64,000 bases of DNA, taken from contig CM043945.1 in assembly GCA_014529385.2 (NCBI GenBank), positions 1,955,312-2,019,311 on the forward strand, given 5' to 3'. The position numbers were made by a program, and so were the translations under genes. The stretch's first letter is position 1. Each line of letters starts with the position of its first letter. Source of the DNA: Adiantum capillus-veneris (Eukaryota > Streptophyta > Polypodiopsida > Polypodiales > Pteridaceae). The notes beneath the pieces were generated by a model that saw nothing but the letters and a program-made list of their open reading frames with translations, searched no databases and had not been told where the DNA came from. This document shows, in pieces, positions 11,301 through 23,286 of this stretch.

Positions 11301-13084
11301 GCTAATTTCTACCACGGATTTTAGATGCAACATAACGTTGTGACAGCATGGCTGTCGATACGACTAGGCTTTCCACTTGTGGATCTCCTGCTCTCTCTAT
11401 AGCACTACGTGTGTCTATGGACGCATTGTTTTGAGGTAAGACCCCGCAGATGCTTACTAAATCACACCATAGGCATTGAGGATCACACTTTGATCTATTT
11501 CCGTTGTACTTTCAAGGAAAGAATTCCACAATCTACCACGCGGTAGCGGAAAAATTCAACTTTTCAAGTTGATTCTCATCATTCTGTACACAGTTAAACT
11601 ATGTTGGTTACCGTACCCAACGGGTTTGGATTGCCAAGGCAACACCCAGGGTTTCTAGTGCAATGTTTCTTGCTTTTTTATAGGTGGGAGATGTACTCCT
11701 GTGCATTTGAATACGGGTAATTGAACTTACAGTTCAATCCCCAGGGCCATGCCAAGGGCATGTTGAAACAAGTATTTTGGGTCGTAGTGTCCAAAGTACA
11801 TTATGCTGTTATGAATCCACTTGTAGGATTCGATTTGGCACATGTTGTCACATGGGATACAACATGGTCTAGGAACTCAAGGAGTTCGGTTTAGCTAGTG
11901 TGGAGCAATGAATGAGGGTCCCTGTCACTCTTATCGCGGAGTGTTTAGAGTTACCTCCACACACAAGTACATCTTGTACTTGCAGGATGTCTTTTTCTTA
12001 AACATCCTTACATGAGACATATTCCACATGTGGAGAATATGAGTCTCCGGACTGACACTGACGCCCATTATTTCAAATATGTGTCACGATAAAGTTCCTA
12101 GGTGTTGGTCAAATCTGTTTTCTAGATCATTTTTAGCACAACGTATAAGGAGCAATTTCAGTGGCCAAAAATTATCGGAACTTAGAATGACTTGTTCAGC
12201 TACAAGTATTGCTAAACAACATTACAAATGGTTGTTTATACATATAGGAAGGCTTTGAGTGGTTAATGAAAAAGTTTCATTGTTATCCCTAGAAGTGACC
12301 AATGTTTCATCTTCTATTATGGTTCAAACATTTCAGCAAGGCTTGAAAATGATTACCACTGAAAATATTTAGTTTCTTTTCGGAACTATTTACATTCCTC
12401 TTTACTGTGTGCTATGCACATCACATTCGCCATAAGTACTGGCAAGGATGATCATGGATATACAAGTTCAAATCTGGTTTTTGCTAGATGCATGCACACG
12501 AGGTGTTATGGGTCCTAGTGTTTAGCAAAGGCTGATTTGGAACGACATGCGTATTCCTCAAGTTGTTGCTTATGAAGTAGTTTGCACTCTATCTACAATA
12601 TCTCTATGAGTTTACTTTTCGGTCTACCAATCACCAATAGAGGTCATGGATCGGTTTGGGTGCTTGTGGATTTTTAAAGTTAACCACGATGGTTATTCAA
12701 CCAATCGTTGATTTCTCAACAATGTTGTACGGTATTGTGATCCCCGGTTACCAGCCATCTGGAAAGACTGTCTATAAACCGTGGGGGAAAAACACCTAAG
12801 TACTGTCAATTATCCAAGGGGATATGAAAATTACAAAGTGTAATCTTGTGCTAAAGGATATGCAAAGTGCGTATATTAGCACCAAACAATCCAAATAGTA
12901 AGCATTTATTGCTCTACTTGGAGTTTGCTTACCATCAGCTAAAGCATGATTGCGACTACGTTTAGTCTCTTCATGTATAAGTCAGATTCTCAACCTTGAA
13001 CACTAGTTATGGTGGGGTTGTTTACATATGAAATTTGAGAACAAGTCAAGGACTTACACTTGGCTGATGAGTTAGGTCAGCAAA
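8365..13084. other. 4.7 kb without recognisable genes
   Basis: No coding domain, RNA gene or LTR partner was found on either strand. Features seen: a poly-C run at about 8731-8744 and scattered GGCAAGGC/GGCATGGCC words between 9130 and 10000 that resemble the words in the LTR at 7996-8151. Composition is even and low in open frames. It may be the interior of a non-autonomous LTR element, but this is inference. Confidence 0.4.
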
Positions 13085-14005
13085 TGTTAGCAGCAAGCTA
13101 ACATGGACACTATTTTTTGGAGTTCTCTTTGTAAACCAATTATTATTTTGATAAATCGAGAATATTGTAACCCCTATTTTCTCGGATAAACTTTGTAATT
13201 AATGAGCCGGGGCTACAAGCTTCTAGATTGTATCAACCAGTTATTTTTCAGCTTTGGTAGAACTCCAGATTATTAATTTCGACCACCCAAAAACCTTGGC
13301 TAAGGTATAAAAGCCAATTTTTGTAAGTTTTTTATAAGTTTTTGGATAGGAAATACACAGCGTGAGCTAACGGTGCTCACTTCTCTCCTTCTCGCGCTTC
13401 CTACTCCCTCTCCGGTTGTCACATTGCGATTGCGTTTGTTGCATTGCAACAATAGGTAAGAGCTCTATGCATTGACGTAAGAAATTCATAGTATTTCGTA
13501 GCTTTTGGCGTCGTCGACCCGCGGCCTAATTTCATCATAACTAGGAATTGACACTTTTAAATCGAAAACTAAGCATAAGCGGGGTATTGGGGCATCATTG
13601 CTAAGCATTTTGATGCATTTTGGGTCGAAAACAACTAGGTCAAAAATCCACTGTTGTTAATAATCGCTATTTTGGAACTTGACCTAAAGTAGTGTATGAG
13701 ACCATAGGCATGTGTGCTTAGGTCTTATAAACTTGTCCTAGAAATTTCGCTACGTTTGGATGTCATTTGATGTTGTAACGGATGTGATTTGCTTGTCGAG
13801 GAGCAATTGGCTTTGGGTGATTTCAGTCACTTGAGTATAGCCTGAGTTAAATGTGAGTTCTTAGTTGTTTTTTGAGAGATTGACAACCTCTTGTAGCCTC
13901 TATGCACTACTCGAGTTAGCTTCGTCCCATGGTTTGACAAATTAATCGTGGTTCTCGCTAATACTGCAATAAGATAGGACGGTGAGGTTAGACATGCGTC
14001 CCACA
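13085..14005 (+). repeat. Putative 5' LTR of the gypsy element
   Basis: The right end is set by the primer-binding site at 14008: the LTR would end ...CCACA at 14005. The left end is a guess at a TG near 13085, since no 3' LTR exists in the window to compare. It includes a TATA box at 13306-13313 and a C/T-rich stretch after it, as expected for an LTR promoter. Confidence 0.5.
13306..13313 (+). promoter_or_regulatory. TATA box of gypsy LTR
   Basis: TATAAAAG in the context GGTATAAAAGCC, about 700 bases before the primer-binding site and followed by a pyrimidine-rich region. It is the best core-promoter candidate for the element. Confidence 0.5.
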
Positions 14006-14007
14006 TT

Positions 14008-14025
14008 TGGCACCATTGTTGGGGA
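14008..14025 (+). other. Primer-binding site, Athila/Tat type
   Basis: TGGCACCATTGTTGGGGA resembles the TGGCGCCGTTGCCGGGGA site typical of plant Athila/Tat gypsy elements (commonly assigned to tRNA-Asp), with four transition differences. It lies two bases after the presumed LTR end and upstream of a gypsy gag, which supports the call. Confidence 0.75.
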
Positions 14026-14569
14026 TCGAAGAGACCTAAACTAGGGAAAAACACGAGCATCTTGTGTAGTTGTCCTTTAACTTCCTCTAGGTTCACCTAG
14101 AGTTCAAAACTTTTTTTTAGAAACCGCATAGCTTAAGATTTTTCGTCTTTTGCTGTGTAGAGGTAGCTTGGAAGTATTCGTGCTTGCTGAGTACGTTTAG
14201 GACTGTAGGATTGTAGATTTAGATTAGGATTTGGAGAATGATTGGTAGATGAGACAAGTGTTAAGATGATCAAGACTCTGAAAAACATAAAAAACACAAG
14301 AAAACGAGTGTTTGTGGATACTTTCCACAACCCCATTGCATGAGAATCTAGGAGTAGGGTAAGTAGGATCCGAGGTGGATTTCAGAATATTGCTCTCTCT
14401 GAAAGAATCAAGTGTGAGTGGTTATTGTAAGTTGCAGAATTTCAGATTTACGACTAGAAATGGGCTTGAAAAGACTCGAATCCACTCAATTCGACTGAAG
14501 GGTAAGCCTAAGAGTTGTCTGAACCAGTGGGTAAGCTCAAAGACACTTCAAGATAAAAATTTCAAGAGT

Positions 14570-15770
14570 TGGCCAAAACTCAGATTATTTACTTTTTCTT
14601 TACATTTTAGGCCAAATTAAGTTTTGACTTGATTCATAGGCTTAAAATACATCATATAAAGACTGTCTTTGAGAAAATTGCAAAAAAGTGCTCATTTTAA
14701 GCCTAAAGCGATTATTGGCTTTCTGCTCTAAATTGGCCAAGATTCATACCATTGACACATTGCAGGTGTACAAACAACTCTTGTAAAGGCCCAAAAGATT
14801 TGGATCACTAAACTGGCAAAAAATTGGGTAAAAACTAAAGTTTGTACTGACTTTTTGAATCTTGAGTATAAATTTGGGGAAAAATTATCCAAAGTTGTTG
14901 AAAATTGTTTCATAGGCTTATGTTGATGTGATAAACATGTGTATATGCTCAGTTGACCAAAAAATTACAAAAAATTATCAGAAGTAAATAATTACGATTA
15001 TTTACATCTGTTCTATTTTTCAACTTTTTTGACAAAGTCTGCATACCACTAGCTTCACCATGTTGTAATAAGCCCACAAACCAAATTTGGTAAGATTTGG
15101 ACCACTGGAGTGAAATTTGTGAATAAAATTGCAAAGTTAGTCTGCGGACAGATAATCGATGACCATTTGACAAAAAATTGTCCAAACTTGATGAAACTTG
15201 GCTAGTGACCTTAACTTAAGGTGCTTAACACATCTGTGTCAAAGTTGGGGAAAAAACTTGCAAAAATCTAGCTGGAGTAAATAATCACGATGTTTGCATT
15301 TGCTTGAAAACTTGATGATTTTGCAAATTTGAGTATACCACAAGGTCAAGCACATCAAGTAGACATCACAAATCAATTTTGGTGAAATTTGGATCCCAAA
15401 AGTGAGACTTAAGCCAGATTCTTGAAATCAAAGTCTGCGGACACCAAACAATTGATAAACTTGATGAGATTTTGTCCAAACTTGTTGAAACTTGCCCAGG
15501 GACTCTAACAAGTTGTATACTTACCAAACCTATAAAAAAAGAGAAAAAAACTGACAAAAGTAAATAATCACGATTATTTACTTGTGCTATCGAGAGACAT
15601 TATTTTTTACTTTCGAACTTATACAGTGATAAACCAACATAATATAAAGCCACAGGGCAATTTTGGGTTCAATCGGATCAAAATTGATACATGTACACTC
15701 AGTTTACAGGTTGCAGATTAGACCTTTGATTTTTTGCTAAAGTCGAATTTGAAGGTCAAATTGACTCTCA
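14570..15770 (+). repeat. Tandem ~290-bp repeats with palindromes in gypsy leader
   Basis: Phrases such as 'tccaaacttg(a/t)tgaaacttg' recur at 15180 and 15474, with a diverged version at about 14886. Each unit carries one GTAAATAAT-N-ATTATTTAC near-palindrome (14986, 15277 degenerate, 15559). A half motif at about 14586 marks a further decayed unit. The array lies between the primer-binding site and gag. The palindrome could act at the DNA level (protein binding) or as an RNA hairpin; neither is shown. Confidence 0.7.
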
Positions 15771-15986
15771 TAGCTCGATTTGAAGTGATACACATAGACC
15801 AATCACGAGAATAGCAAAAATTCTATTGTCTTTATAGAAGAATAGCTAACTTAATCAAATTTGTACAGGAATCAGGTTGCAGACGAGGAATCCGTGGCTT
15901 GACAAAAAGTTGCAATTGAATCGAGTGGAAATTGACGACAAGTCAATCCAAAGGTGAGTACTCTATCCAGGGCTTCATAAGTCTAT

Positions 15987-17460
15987 ATGAACTTTAGATC
16001 TGGTCGTGTACTAGGAAATCAGGGCACACTCGGAGAAACCTCCAGTAGAGTATCTACCAAAGAAAGCGTGAATCAAGGCAATTCCTTGCACACAATTCCT
16101 GAAAAAGTCTCAGACACTTTTTCAAATTCAACATCCGAAATGTCTTCTTACTCGACTCACTCGAAAATCTGAACGACAGTGCGTTATTAGCATATACTAT
16201 CTTTTTACAAGACTAACCGTCATGGAGCCCAGGTTTACTTGGACCCTAACGAGGAGTATGCTATTCGCATTGATGACCATGGTATTGAGTTCAAAGAAGA
16301 GGCTAGGGCAAACAAACAAGGAAAAATATACATGGATCAAAACGAAACTCAGTATTTACAGGTCGAAAATCTTGACGTGATAAACAAATGGGGGTTAGAA
16401 GTAAACACCATATCCTAGATATGTCAGCAAAAGAAGGACCACCAACTTTAAAATTCGAGGGATACGATCAAGTAGACTTGAAGCCTTTGAAACGGCTTAG
16501 TACGGATAATCCTAGGATCGGAGTCTATTGTTGGGAAGATAGAAACATAAAAGATCTTTTGTGGACTTCTCATGCCAAACCAGGACAATTAACAGCCATG
16601 AAGATCATCTATATCTTCAAGATCAAAGATAAGGGATCGGCAAACCTACCAACCTACCTGTTTAGGGATTGTTATAACAACAACTTTGTTATGATGACTC
16701 CTGAGGAGGTAGAAGAAACCAAATACCAAGGGTATTCCATACGGGATTGGATATTGGGGCAAGGACCAGAAACGATTCCAAGAGATGAACACCGTGAGAG
16801 ATCATCTGAGAGTAATGTAAAAAAAACCAGAAACCACCTCATCACGTAGAAAACCGGGTGACACTAAGGCCAGTCCAGGGCTACATGAGTCACTATTTCC
16901 AACGGACTAGTTTGAAGGACTCGGAACAGGACCAACTCCTAGAAGACCTGGACTTGAACCAAACAGACGCGTCAGATTGGCTGATTTTCAGAAATGGGTT
17001 AGAAAATACAGTGGATTAGGGGATCCATACGACCACTTAGCAAGCTTTAAGCAAGTGCTAAGAGAAGAGCGTATATTCGATTTCCATACTCAATTTGAGG
17101 AGTTTGGAATGACATTAGAAGGATATTTGGAATACGGTAGCTCAAATTTATAGCTTTAAACAGAAACATGGTGAGTCTACTAGGGATTGTGCAACTCGAA
17201 TGAAACAATACATTGCCAGATGTCCAGAGATGGAGATACCTACAGAAGAACAACTTGTATCTTTGTTTCTGGAGGGACCGCTAGACAAAGAACTTCGTGC
17301 TATAATCTATAGTAAAAAGCATACAACCCTAGAAGCGTGTGTGTCTGATGCTATTGACCTAGGAGACAATTGCGAGATCTTCAATGAAGAAGATGTCCCT
17401 AAGGATAACAAAGCGAGAAGACAACGTCCACAAAACCATCATTTGTGGAAACGGCTGCTG
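15987..17460 (+). pseudogene. Gypsy gag, broken into several frames
   Basis: The start MNFRSGRVLG at 15987 follows the leader array. An open piece to 16172 is followed by a shifted frame (16196-16390, containing HGAQVYLDPNEEYAIRIDD) and the 153-residue frame at 16388-16849. From 16940 to 17450 comes the conserved retrotransposon gag core (YDHLASFKQVLREE, FEEFGMTLEG, then STRDCATRMKQYIARCP and LVSLFLEGPLDKELR). This gives the capsid-like particle protein of the element. At least three frame changes or stops make it inactive. Confidence 0.8.
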
Positions 17461-18572
17461 TAGCACCACTCTCAGAAGGTATGCTAAAAAGGATGAACGA
17501 CATGATGAACAATATGCAAAAAGCACCTATGGGAGGACCACGAAAAGGGATACCTCCACAGAGACAACCAATTAGTCCACAAAAATGGTGTGCAATCGAG
17601 GGTAAATGGACCAACAATGAGACCCACGAGTGCTACTTCAGACCAAAGTATGATGGGAATGTTCAGTATGTGCCCATGAGGCCACAAGGACAACCCATGT
17701 ACAGATATCAGCCTAATAAGGCCCAAGCTCAAAGACCACCAATGGGTATGGAAAGACCTCAACTTGTGTTGGGACAACAACCTCCATATCAAGGACATAA
17801 TGCAGTGCCTGTAATGTACATGCACTCACAAGAAGTCATAGATGAACAAGCATTAGTGCCTGTTACAACCTATGCAGAGCCTAGTCCATCTATAGTAATG
17901 GTAGAGGGAGATTGGTATAATCCACATCCACCACCAATGGAAAAAACCGTGACTTATGCTCCATCAGAGCTAGCACCGATGTATTATGTAGCTAATCAAG
18001 GTGTTAGACCTCCCATGGGAAGACCCATGATGAAGCCTAGAACAGGAAACTGTCATAACTGTGGTGTTGATGACCATTGGAAAAACGAATTTTCAGAGCC
18101 TGACAAAAACGTCAAACCAATTAAAGCCTATTGCATACAATGTTGCAAAAAGAGACGACACTTTCTGAAAGATTGTCCTAAGAATCCTTTGAACAAGGTT
18201 AAAACCGTCGTAAACGTAGTCCAAGTGATGCCTAGCAGCTCATCAAAGAGTGAACCGATTATTCCAATCAAGGTAATCACTAGAGCCCAGGCAAAGAAAA
18301 AGAAACACAACTCCTCTGATGATTCAGAGAACACAAAAGTTTCTTCTCAAAGAATCAAAAGGACCAGAAGCAAAAGATATGATATGAGAAAACAAAAACA
18401 ACGGGTTAAAATCAAAGAGAAAGCAAAAATGCTAGCCCCGGACAAGTTCAAAGAAACTGGCAGTGAATTCAAGGAAACAACCATGAAATCGGGAGGATCC
18501 ATTCTGGTTGATAAAATTTTTGAGCCTATGTGGCAGAACCCCACCTTGAAACAAATGAACCAGCGCTTATAG
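17445..18572 (+). CDS. Gypsy gag C-terminal part with zinc knuckles
   Basis: A continuous 375-residue frame. The first 190 residues are rich in Pro, Gln and Met (RPPMGMERPQ-like segments). Around residues 200-240 are two adjacent CCHC-type knuckles: CHNCGVDDHWKNEF, which has lost its final Cys, and CIQCCKKRRHFLKDC. The tail is very basic (KKKKHNSSD, KRTRSKRYDMRKQKQ), as expected for nucleic-acid binding. It continues gag from the preceding frame. The element is truncated, so the frame is probably a relic despite being open. Confidence 0.75.
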   Translation: METAAVAPLSEGMLKRMNDMMNNMQKAPMGGPRKGIPPQRQPISPQKWCAIEGKWTNNETHECYFRPKYDGNVQYVPMRPQGQPMYRYQPNKAQAQRPPMGMERPQLVLGQQPPYQGHNAVPVMYMHSQEVIDEQALVPVTTYAEPSPSIVMVEGDWYNPHPPPMEKTVTYAPSELAPMYYVANQGVRPPMGRPMMKPRTGNCHNCGVDDHWKNEFSEPDKNVKPIKAYCIQCCKKRRHFLKDCPKNPLNKVKTVVNVVQVMPSSSSKSEPIIPIKVITRAQAKKKKHNSSDDSENTKVSSQRIKRTRSKRYDMRKQKQRVKIKEKAKMLAPDKFKETGSEFKETTMKSGGSILVDKIFEPMWQNPTLKQMNQRL

Positions 18573-18975
18573 TGCCTGACAACGAAGATGCCTTAGACGG
18601 AATTCCATTTGTAGAGGAAGATTGGCCAAAACACTTATGGGAAAAAGTGAGAGAGATCAAAGATGGGAGCCTAACTTGAAAGTCAGCTCTTATAGAGGAA
18701 GTCTGGTTGGATAACCTACCTTCTGATATGAACATGGATTTACAATCCTTACATGGGGATTGCGGATTTAAAAACATTACCTTCTTACTTGGGAGATAAC
18801 GAAAATGAATCCATCATGTGCAAGACCACTCAAGTAAAAACAGCGGAACAAACCCTAGAAGTAGACAACATTCATTCGATCATGTCTACACCCCCCCCAA
18901 TGCACTCTTACCTTGGAAGGACTGTTAAAACTCAGACCATACTTATGGAACGATTTATAGAAAACCCTAGAGAAG

Positions 18976-19575
18976 GTGGGGATAACGGGGTTAATCTCGA
19001 ACAATTTGGGAAATTTGAAAAATAAAATGGAAAACAAAGATATTCGATTAGTTCCTATGAACAAGGTCGGAGAATATTATGAAGGGGAAGAAGAAAACAC
19101 CACCCTTCCAGTGAAATATAATGACATTGAAACCATAGCAATACTGGATAGTGGAGCTGGCATAGCCATAGCCACTAAAGGAGTATGGGAATCCTGGGGA
19201 CAGCCAGCCATCAGACAAATTCAAACGAAATTGTACTTTGCTGACAGACACATTGAGAGACCATTGGGGCTGCTTGAAAAAGTGATAGTCAAATCCTGTG
19301 GAATTGAATATCAACACACTTTTGTCATAGTAGAATTTGGGAAAAAAATCAACTATGAAATCATATTGGGAAGAACTTTCATGCAACAGATACAGCTTAT
19401 CCAAGATTGGGGAAACAACTATCTGTACTTGAAGCAAGTGGGATCTATAACAAGAGTCAATCTAAAAGATCACACTTATAGAGATGTCTTGAAAACACCC
19501 ATCCAAGAGTCTGATTCAGTCTCTTCGGCTCAAAATAAACTCTCATCCCGGTTAAACAAAGATACTCCTATTTGA
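18976..19575 (+). CDS. Gypsy aspartic protease region
   Basis: A 199-residue open frame. AILDSGAGIAIATKGVW (about residues 53-69) is the retropepsin active-site motif with intact D-S-G, and EIILGRTFMQQ (about residues 129-139) is the second conserved half. The enzyme would cleave the gag-pol polyprotein as a dimer. It sits between gag and RT, as in gypsy elements. This is one of the best preserved parts of the copy. The upstream stretch 18573-18975 is coding-like but interrupted. Confidence 0.85.
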   Translation: MGITGLISNNLGNLKNKMENKDIRLVPMNKVGEYYEGEEENTTLPVKYNDIETIAILDSGAGIAIATKGVWESWGQPAIRQIQTKLYFADRHIERPLGLLEKVIVKSCGIEYQHTFVIVEFGKKINYEIILGRTFMQQIQLIQDWGNNYLYLKQVGSITRVNLKDHTYRDVLKTPIQESDSVSSAQNKLSSRLNKDTPI

Positions 19576-20589
19576 ATGTGTGGAGCTTCAGAAAGTGGAA
19601 GCTTAAGACGAGAAATATGTATCCTAGAAAGTGACTGCATAGACGAAGCCTACATACCTGAACCCTTTCTAGAACATTTATTTGAGCCATTCGAGTGGAC
19701 TCAAATTTTAGCGACAATGGATGTATGTGTGAATACGTCTATGCCTACTCAATTTTGCAATGAGGATGGCTATGAAATAATTCCCATCCAAATGATGTGA
19801 ATCCTCAACATTGAAAATGAAGATGAGGAACCCAAGGACTTAATGAAAGCTCAACAAATCTTTTCAGACCTCTATTATGATGAAATTGATGAGTTAGATG
19901 AACACTCAGCTACCTCAAAAGATTCCGGGTCAGAAAAAGAGCATATGAGAGCTAAGTTACTCTTAAAGGGAAGGGAGGAAAAGTTTTTTGACTTTCCAAA
20001 CCAGAAATCAAGAAGATAAAAATGGTATAGACAAAAGAGAGATGCCAGAATTGTGAAAACACGACCTACGCCATCAGTCTCCAGTAAAACACAATTCCTG
20101 ATGCAGATAGATGCTAATGATTGTGTCAAGGACAAAATAACTGGCAGATATCCTTCAAACAAAAACTCAAAAATGTCTCAGACATCGAGAAAAACAAGGA
20201 AGGGTACCGAAGAAAAATCTCAGGATAAGAAACCACTCAATACTAGAGTGGAACGGAAAAAGAAGTATCAAGAGTTGAAAAAGGCTCTAAAGGAGATATA
20301 CACAACCGAAATGGAAACCACGGAAGAGGATGGTAAGGATGCAATGCATGTTCCATCCCATTACAAAAAGTATACTCTCCAAGATCGGAAAATCATAATT
20401 GAACAACCTGTTAGAGAATTACAGAAACAAGGTGAATCTTACGGAGGGCCTGAAAACGCTAAAAGGGTAGACTTGGCTGAACAAGGAGAAGAGCCTAGAC
20501 CTGCTTACATTGTGAATGACTTAACAGAAAAAGAAGAAAAGCTTTTGTTGAGCTTGTTAAAGGAATAGCGAGATATCTTCGCTTGGTCT
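19576..20589 (+). pseudogene. Gypsy protease-RT spacer
   Basis: Open pieces at 19576-19800 and 20053-20568 continue the pol frame between protease and RT. The latter is highly charged (Lys/Glu-rich) and ends EEKLLLSLLKE, the usual lead-in to the RT block DIFAWSYKDLKG, which follows after one stop codon at 20566. Interrupted by stops at 19798 and 20017. No catalytic motif expected. Confidence 0.6.
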
Positions 20590-21436
20590 TACAAGGATCT
20601 CAAGGGTGTTGATCCAGAAATCTGTTAACATACTATACCCATGAGAGATGATGCGAAACCAAGTAGACAGAGACCATACACGTATAATGAAACATTTGCC
20701 AGGAAGATCAAAGAAGAGATTGAAAAAGTAAAGGAAGCCGAATTCATTTACGAAATTGAACACACAGATTGGGTGTCTCCAATTGTGGTAGTACCCAAGA
20801 AGAATGGAAAATTACGAGTATATGTTAATCTCAAAAAGGTGAATGCAGCTACCATTAGAGACAATTTTCCTCTTCCAATAACTGAGCATGTTTTAGAACA
20901 AGTTGTAGGAAAAGAAGCTTATAGCTTCTAAGACGGCTTTTCGAGATACAATCAACTTTTGGTTGACCCAAAAGATCAGCATAAAACTGCTTTTGCAACA
21001 GAATGGGGTATATTTGCCTATCAGGTTATGCCGTTTGGGTTAACTAATGCTCCAGCCACGTTTCAAAGGTTGATGAGCCATGCTTTCAAAGAATATCTTA
21101 GGAAATTCTTAGAAGTATATATGGATGATCTATGCGTACATTCATCAATCCGGTATTCAAAAAATGTAGACTTTATAGGATTTGCTTAAATCCTAAAAAG
21201 TGCACATTCATGGGAAGACAAGGAAAAATTCTTGGACATATAGTGTCTAAAAATGGCATAGCTACTTATATTGAGAAGATTCATGTCATTGCTGATTTGC
21301 CTAGACCAACAACAGTCAAGGGGGTACAAGCCTTCATGGGACATTGTGGATATTACCGACGGTTCATCTACATGTATGCTATAATTGCAAAACCCATGTA
21401 TAGCTTGATTACGCACTTTGAATGGACCAAGGCATG
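20569..21436 (+). pseudogene. Gypsy reverse transcriptase, truncated
   Basis: The lead-in DIFAWSYKDLKGVDPEIC is followed by a stop, then WVSPIVVVPKKNGKLRVYVNLKKVN (RT blocks 1-2), a stop near 20931, FAYQVMPFGLTNAPATFQRLM, and an intact VYMDDLCVHSS catalytic box at about 21120. Relative to the minus-strand copy a 28-bp deletion after CVHSSIR shifts the frame; the rest continues at 21148-21436 in another frame. Sequence similarity ends at FEWTKACE. It would have synthesised the element's cDNA. Confidence 0.85.
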
Positions 21437-22256
21437 TGAAGTCCCTAGATTGATAGTTAGGTTCAAGATAAGTGTAGCAAAGACGGTCTCTCTTAGCCTC
21501 TCCCTTCTTTGCTAGGAATTTCCATACCTTTGTTCATCTTTAGGATGAGGTCTCTTGATCTCACGAGTACGAGTAGGCTCTAGATTTTTCTTTCCAATGA
21601 TTAGATAATTCAAGTTCAATTGGTTTATCTGCATCAAGGACGTCTACAAAATTGGTAAGGCAAAGACTTTGAAGTCTAGTCTTCAAGGGATTGTGTAAAC
21701 CGGACATAAATCATGCTACTTTGACTTTTTGAGTCATCTTCATAGAAGCAGACTTGACAAGGGTCAAGAAATGTTAATAGTACAATTTTCAAATCTCTGA
21801 TTCCTTGAGTATAATTAAGAAACTCATTCATATGGTGCGAATGATATACCGTGTTTTGATATTTCTTCTTTAAGATAATCCCAAGTTGCTATATTAGGGT
21901 TGACATTGTTCTCATTATGATGGTCTTTCTACCGAGGCTTGGCCTTCTTCTCCAATTTGAATCTAGAAATAATGAACTTTTTCTTGGTACATGAATGAGC
22001 CAAATCAAAGTAATCATCCACACACTCATTCCCAAGTTGATGTAGTAGGGTTGACGTTGCTCTTATTATGATGATCTTTCCACTGTATCTTCTCTCCCTC
22101 AATCTCTCTCTCTCTCTCTCTCTCAAGCTCTTACCCTCAACCCATCTCCATCTTCATCTCCAACTCCTTCTCTATCGTCGTCGTGTTGTCCCTCGGAATT
22201 TATAGCTCTCTTTTTCTCTCTCTCTCTCTCTTCTCTCCAATGATACGATGGTTCCA
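21437..22256 (-). pseudogene. Second gypsy gag remnant
   Basis: Translation of the minus strand across frames gives gag-like phrases: KDHHNENNVNPNIATWDYLKEEISKHG, YTQGIRD and a piece typical of the retrotransposon-gag fold. The flanking gypsy gag at 17 kb is not closely similar, so this is another family. A block of about 50 bases around 'agggttgac(a/g)ttg(t/c)tct(c/t)attatgatg' occurs twice (about 21885-21935 and 22030-22082), an imperfect internal duplication. CT-rich microsatellites at 22106-22124 and 22205-22233 lie at its 5' end. Confidence 0.5.
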
Positions 22257-22560
22257 AAGTGAGTGACACGAAGCTCCAAGGATGTTCCTGCCGTCCCACC
22301 TCCAAGGAAGGTATCATCTACTCCAATCATAACTCAAGTGGAGGTATCGGCTACGGAAGAAGTTAAAGCCACCCAACCTCAAACACGAAAGGTAGTCGAA
22401 CACGTCGTTAATCCAGTAAGCCAAATTTATAATTTAGCATCATTATACATGATGACATGGAAAGCCAAGCATAGAATTTTTTTTAAACCATTCAAGAAAG
22501 GTGATTGTTTCTCAAGAAACAAGCATATGATTTTGTAGAATAGTGAAAGATTTATTTGAT
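22257..22560 (+). other. Open frame of unknown nature
   Basis: A 91-residue plus-strand frame (22263-22538) begins MTRSSKDVPAVPPPRKVSS and ends with a basic segment. It has no recognisable domain, and nothing around it supports expression. It may be part of a decayed gag. Confidence 0.2.
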
Positions 22561-23085
22561 AAATTTTGACTGTTTGATAAATTCTTATTACTTGATAAGT
22601 TGTTATTGTTTGATAAGTTGTTGTTGTTTTATATTAAGAGTTCGTTGATCATGTTTGAAGAATCATTTAAGGATAAGATTTATTGAAAGAATACATTTTG
22701 TTCTTTGCAATTAGAGAATTTGAGAAGTCAATAATGTGGATGTCCCAGAAGGGGAGCCCAAAAAGGATGCCAAAGATGGGCTCACTGATGCCAAGAGCCA
22801 AGTGCCAAAGTCAAAGAAGAACTCCATCGTCCAAGAGAAGCTCTTTGAACTGGAATATTCATAGCTCTCTGATGCCAAGAGTCCGCCAATGTCAAGTAAG
22901 GAGGTAATCAATGTAGAGGAGGTGGCCTTCGATGTCGAGAGTATGTTGGAGAAGATATCATGGATGTCAAAACTGGGCTCATCGACAATGGGAGACGTGA
23001 GCCGATGCCACTCCGTCTCCTCAATGAAGTGAATCTCTCTCACGCTCCAATGCCAAGGAGGGTAAGCCATTGATTCCAGGTAGTG

Positions 23086-23286
23086 TACACCTGTGTGTGT
23101 GTGTGTGTAGTACATACAATCTAAAGCCATTGTGTGTGTGTGTGTGTGGTACATACAATCTAAAGATGTCGTATGTGTGTTCTCTCCCTCATCAATGATG
23201 TGTGTGTATTTATGTGTTTTACTTGTTGATGATAACGTGTGTTCTCTCCCTCATCAATGTTGTGTGTGTGTGTGTGTGTGTGTATG
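23086..23286 (+). repeat. (GT)n microsatellite cluster
   Basis: GT runs at 23090-23109, 23131-23148 and 23262-23284 lie inside a local duplication: 'acatacaatctaaag' occurs twice (23112, 23151) and 'gtgtgttctctccctcatcaatg' twice (23174, 23238). Confidence 0.9.

Larger units (their letters stand above)
13085..21436 (+). mobile_element. Ty3/gypsy element, 3'-truncated
   Basis: In order: putative 5' LTR, primer-binding site of the Athila/Tat type (14008), a long leader with a tandem repeat array, gag (15987-18572), protease (18976-19575), spacer (19576-20580) and RT (20590-21436). The reading stops matching gypsy at 21436, inside the RT connection region after FEWTKACE, where another element's sequence begins. 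RNase H, integrase and 3' LTR are absent. Gag and protease are mostly open, but stops and a 28-bp deletion in RT show it is dead. Same family as the minus-strand copy at 5378-7995. Confidence 0.85.

Noticed and set aside
2100-21436. The two gypsy pieces as one element split by an inversion
   Set aside because: They overlap in RT (about 435 bases present in both) with different lesions, so they are two copies.
23086-23286. CRISPR-like repeats
   Set aside because: Simple GT repeats and local duplications in a plant genome; no repeat-spacer regularity.
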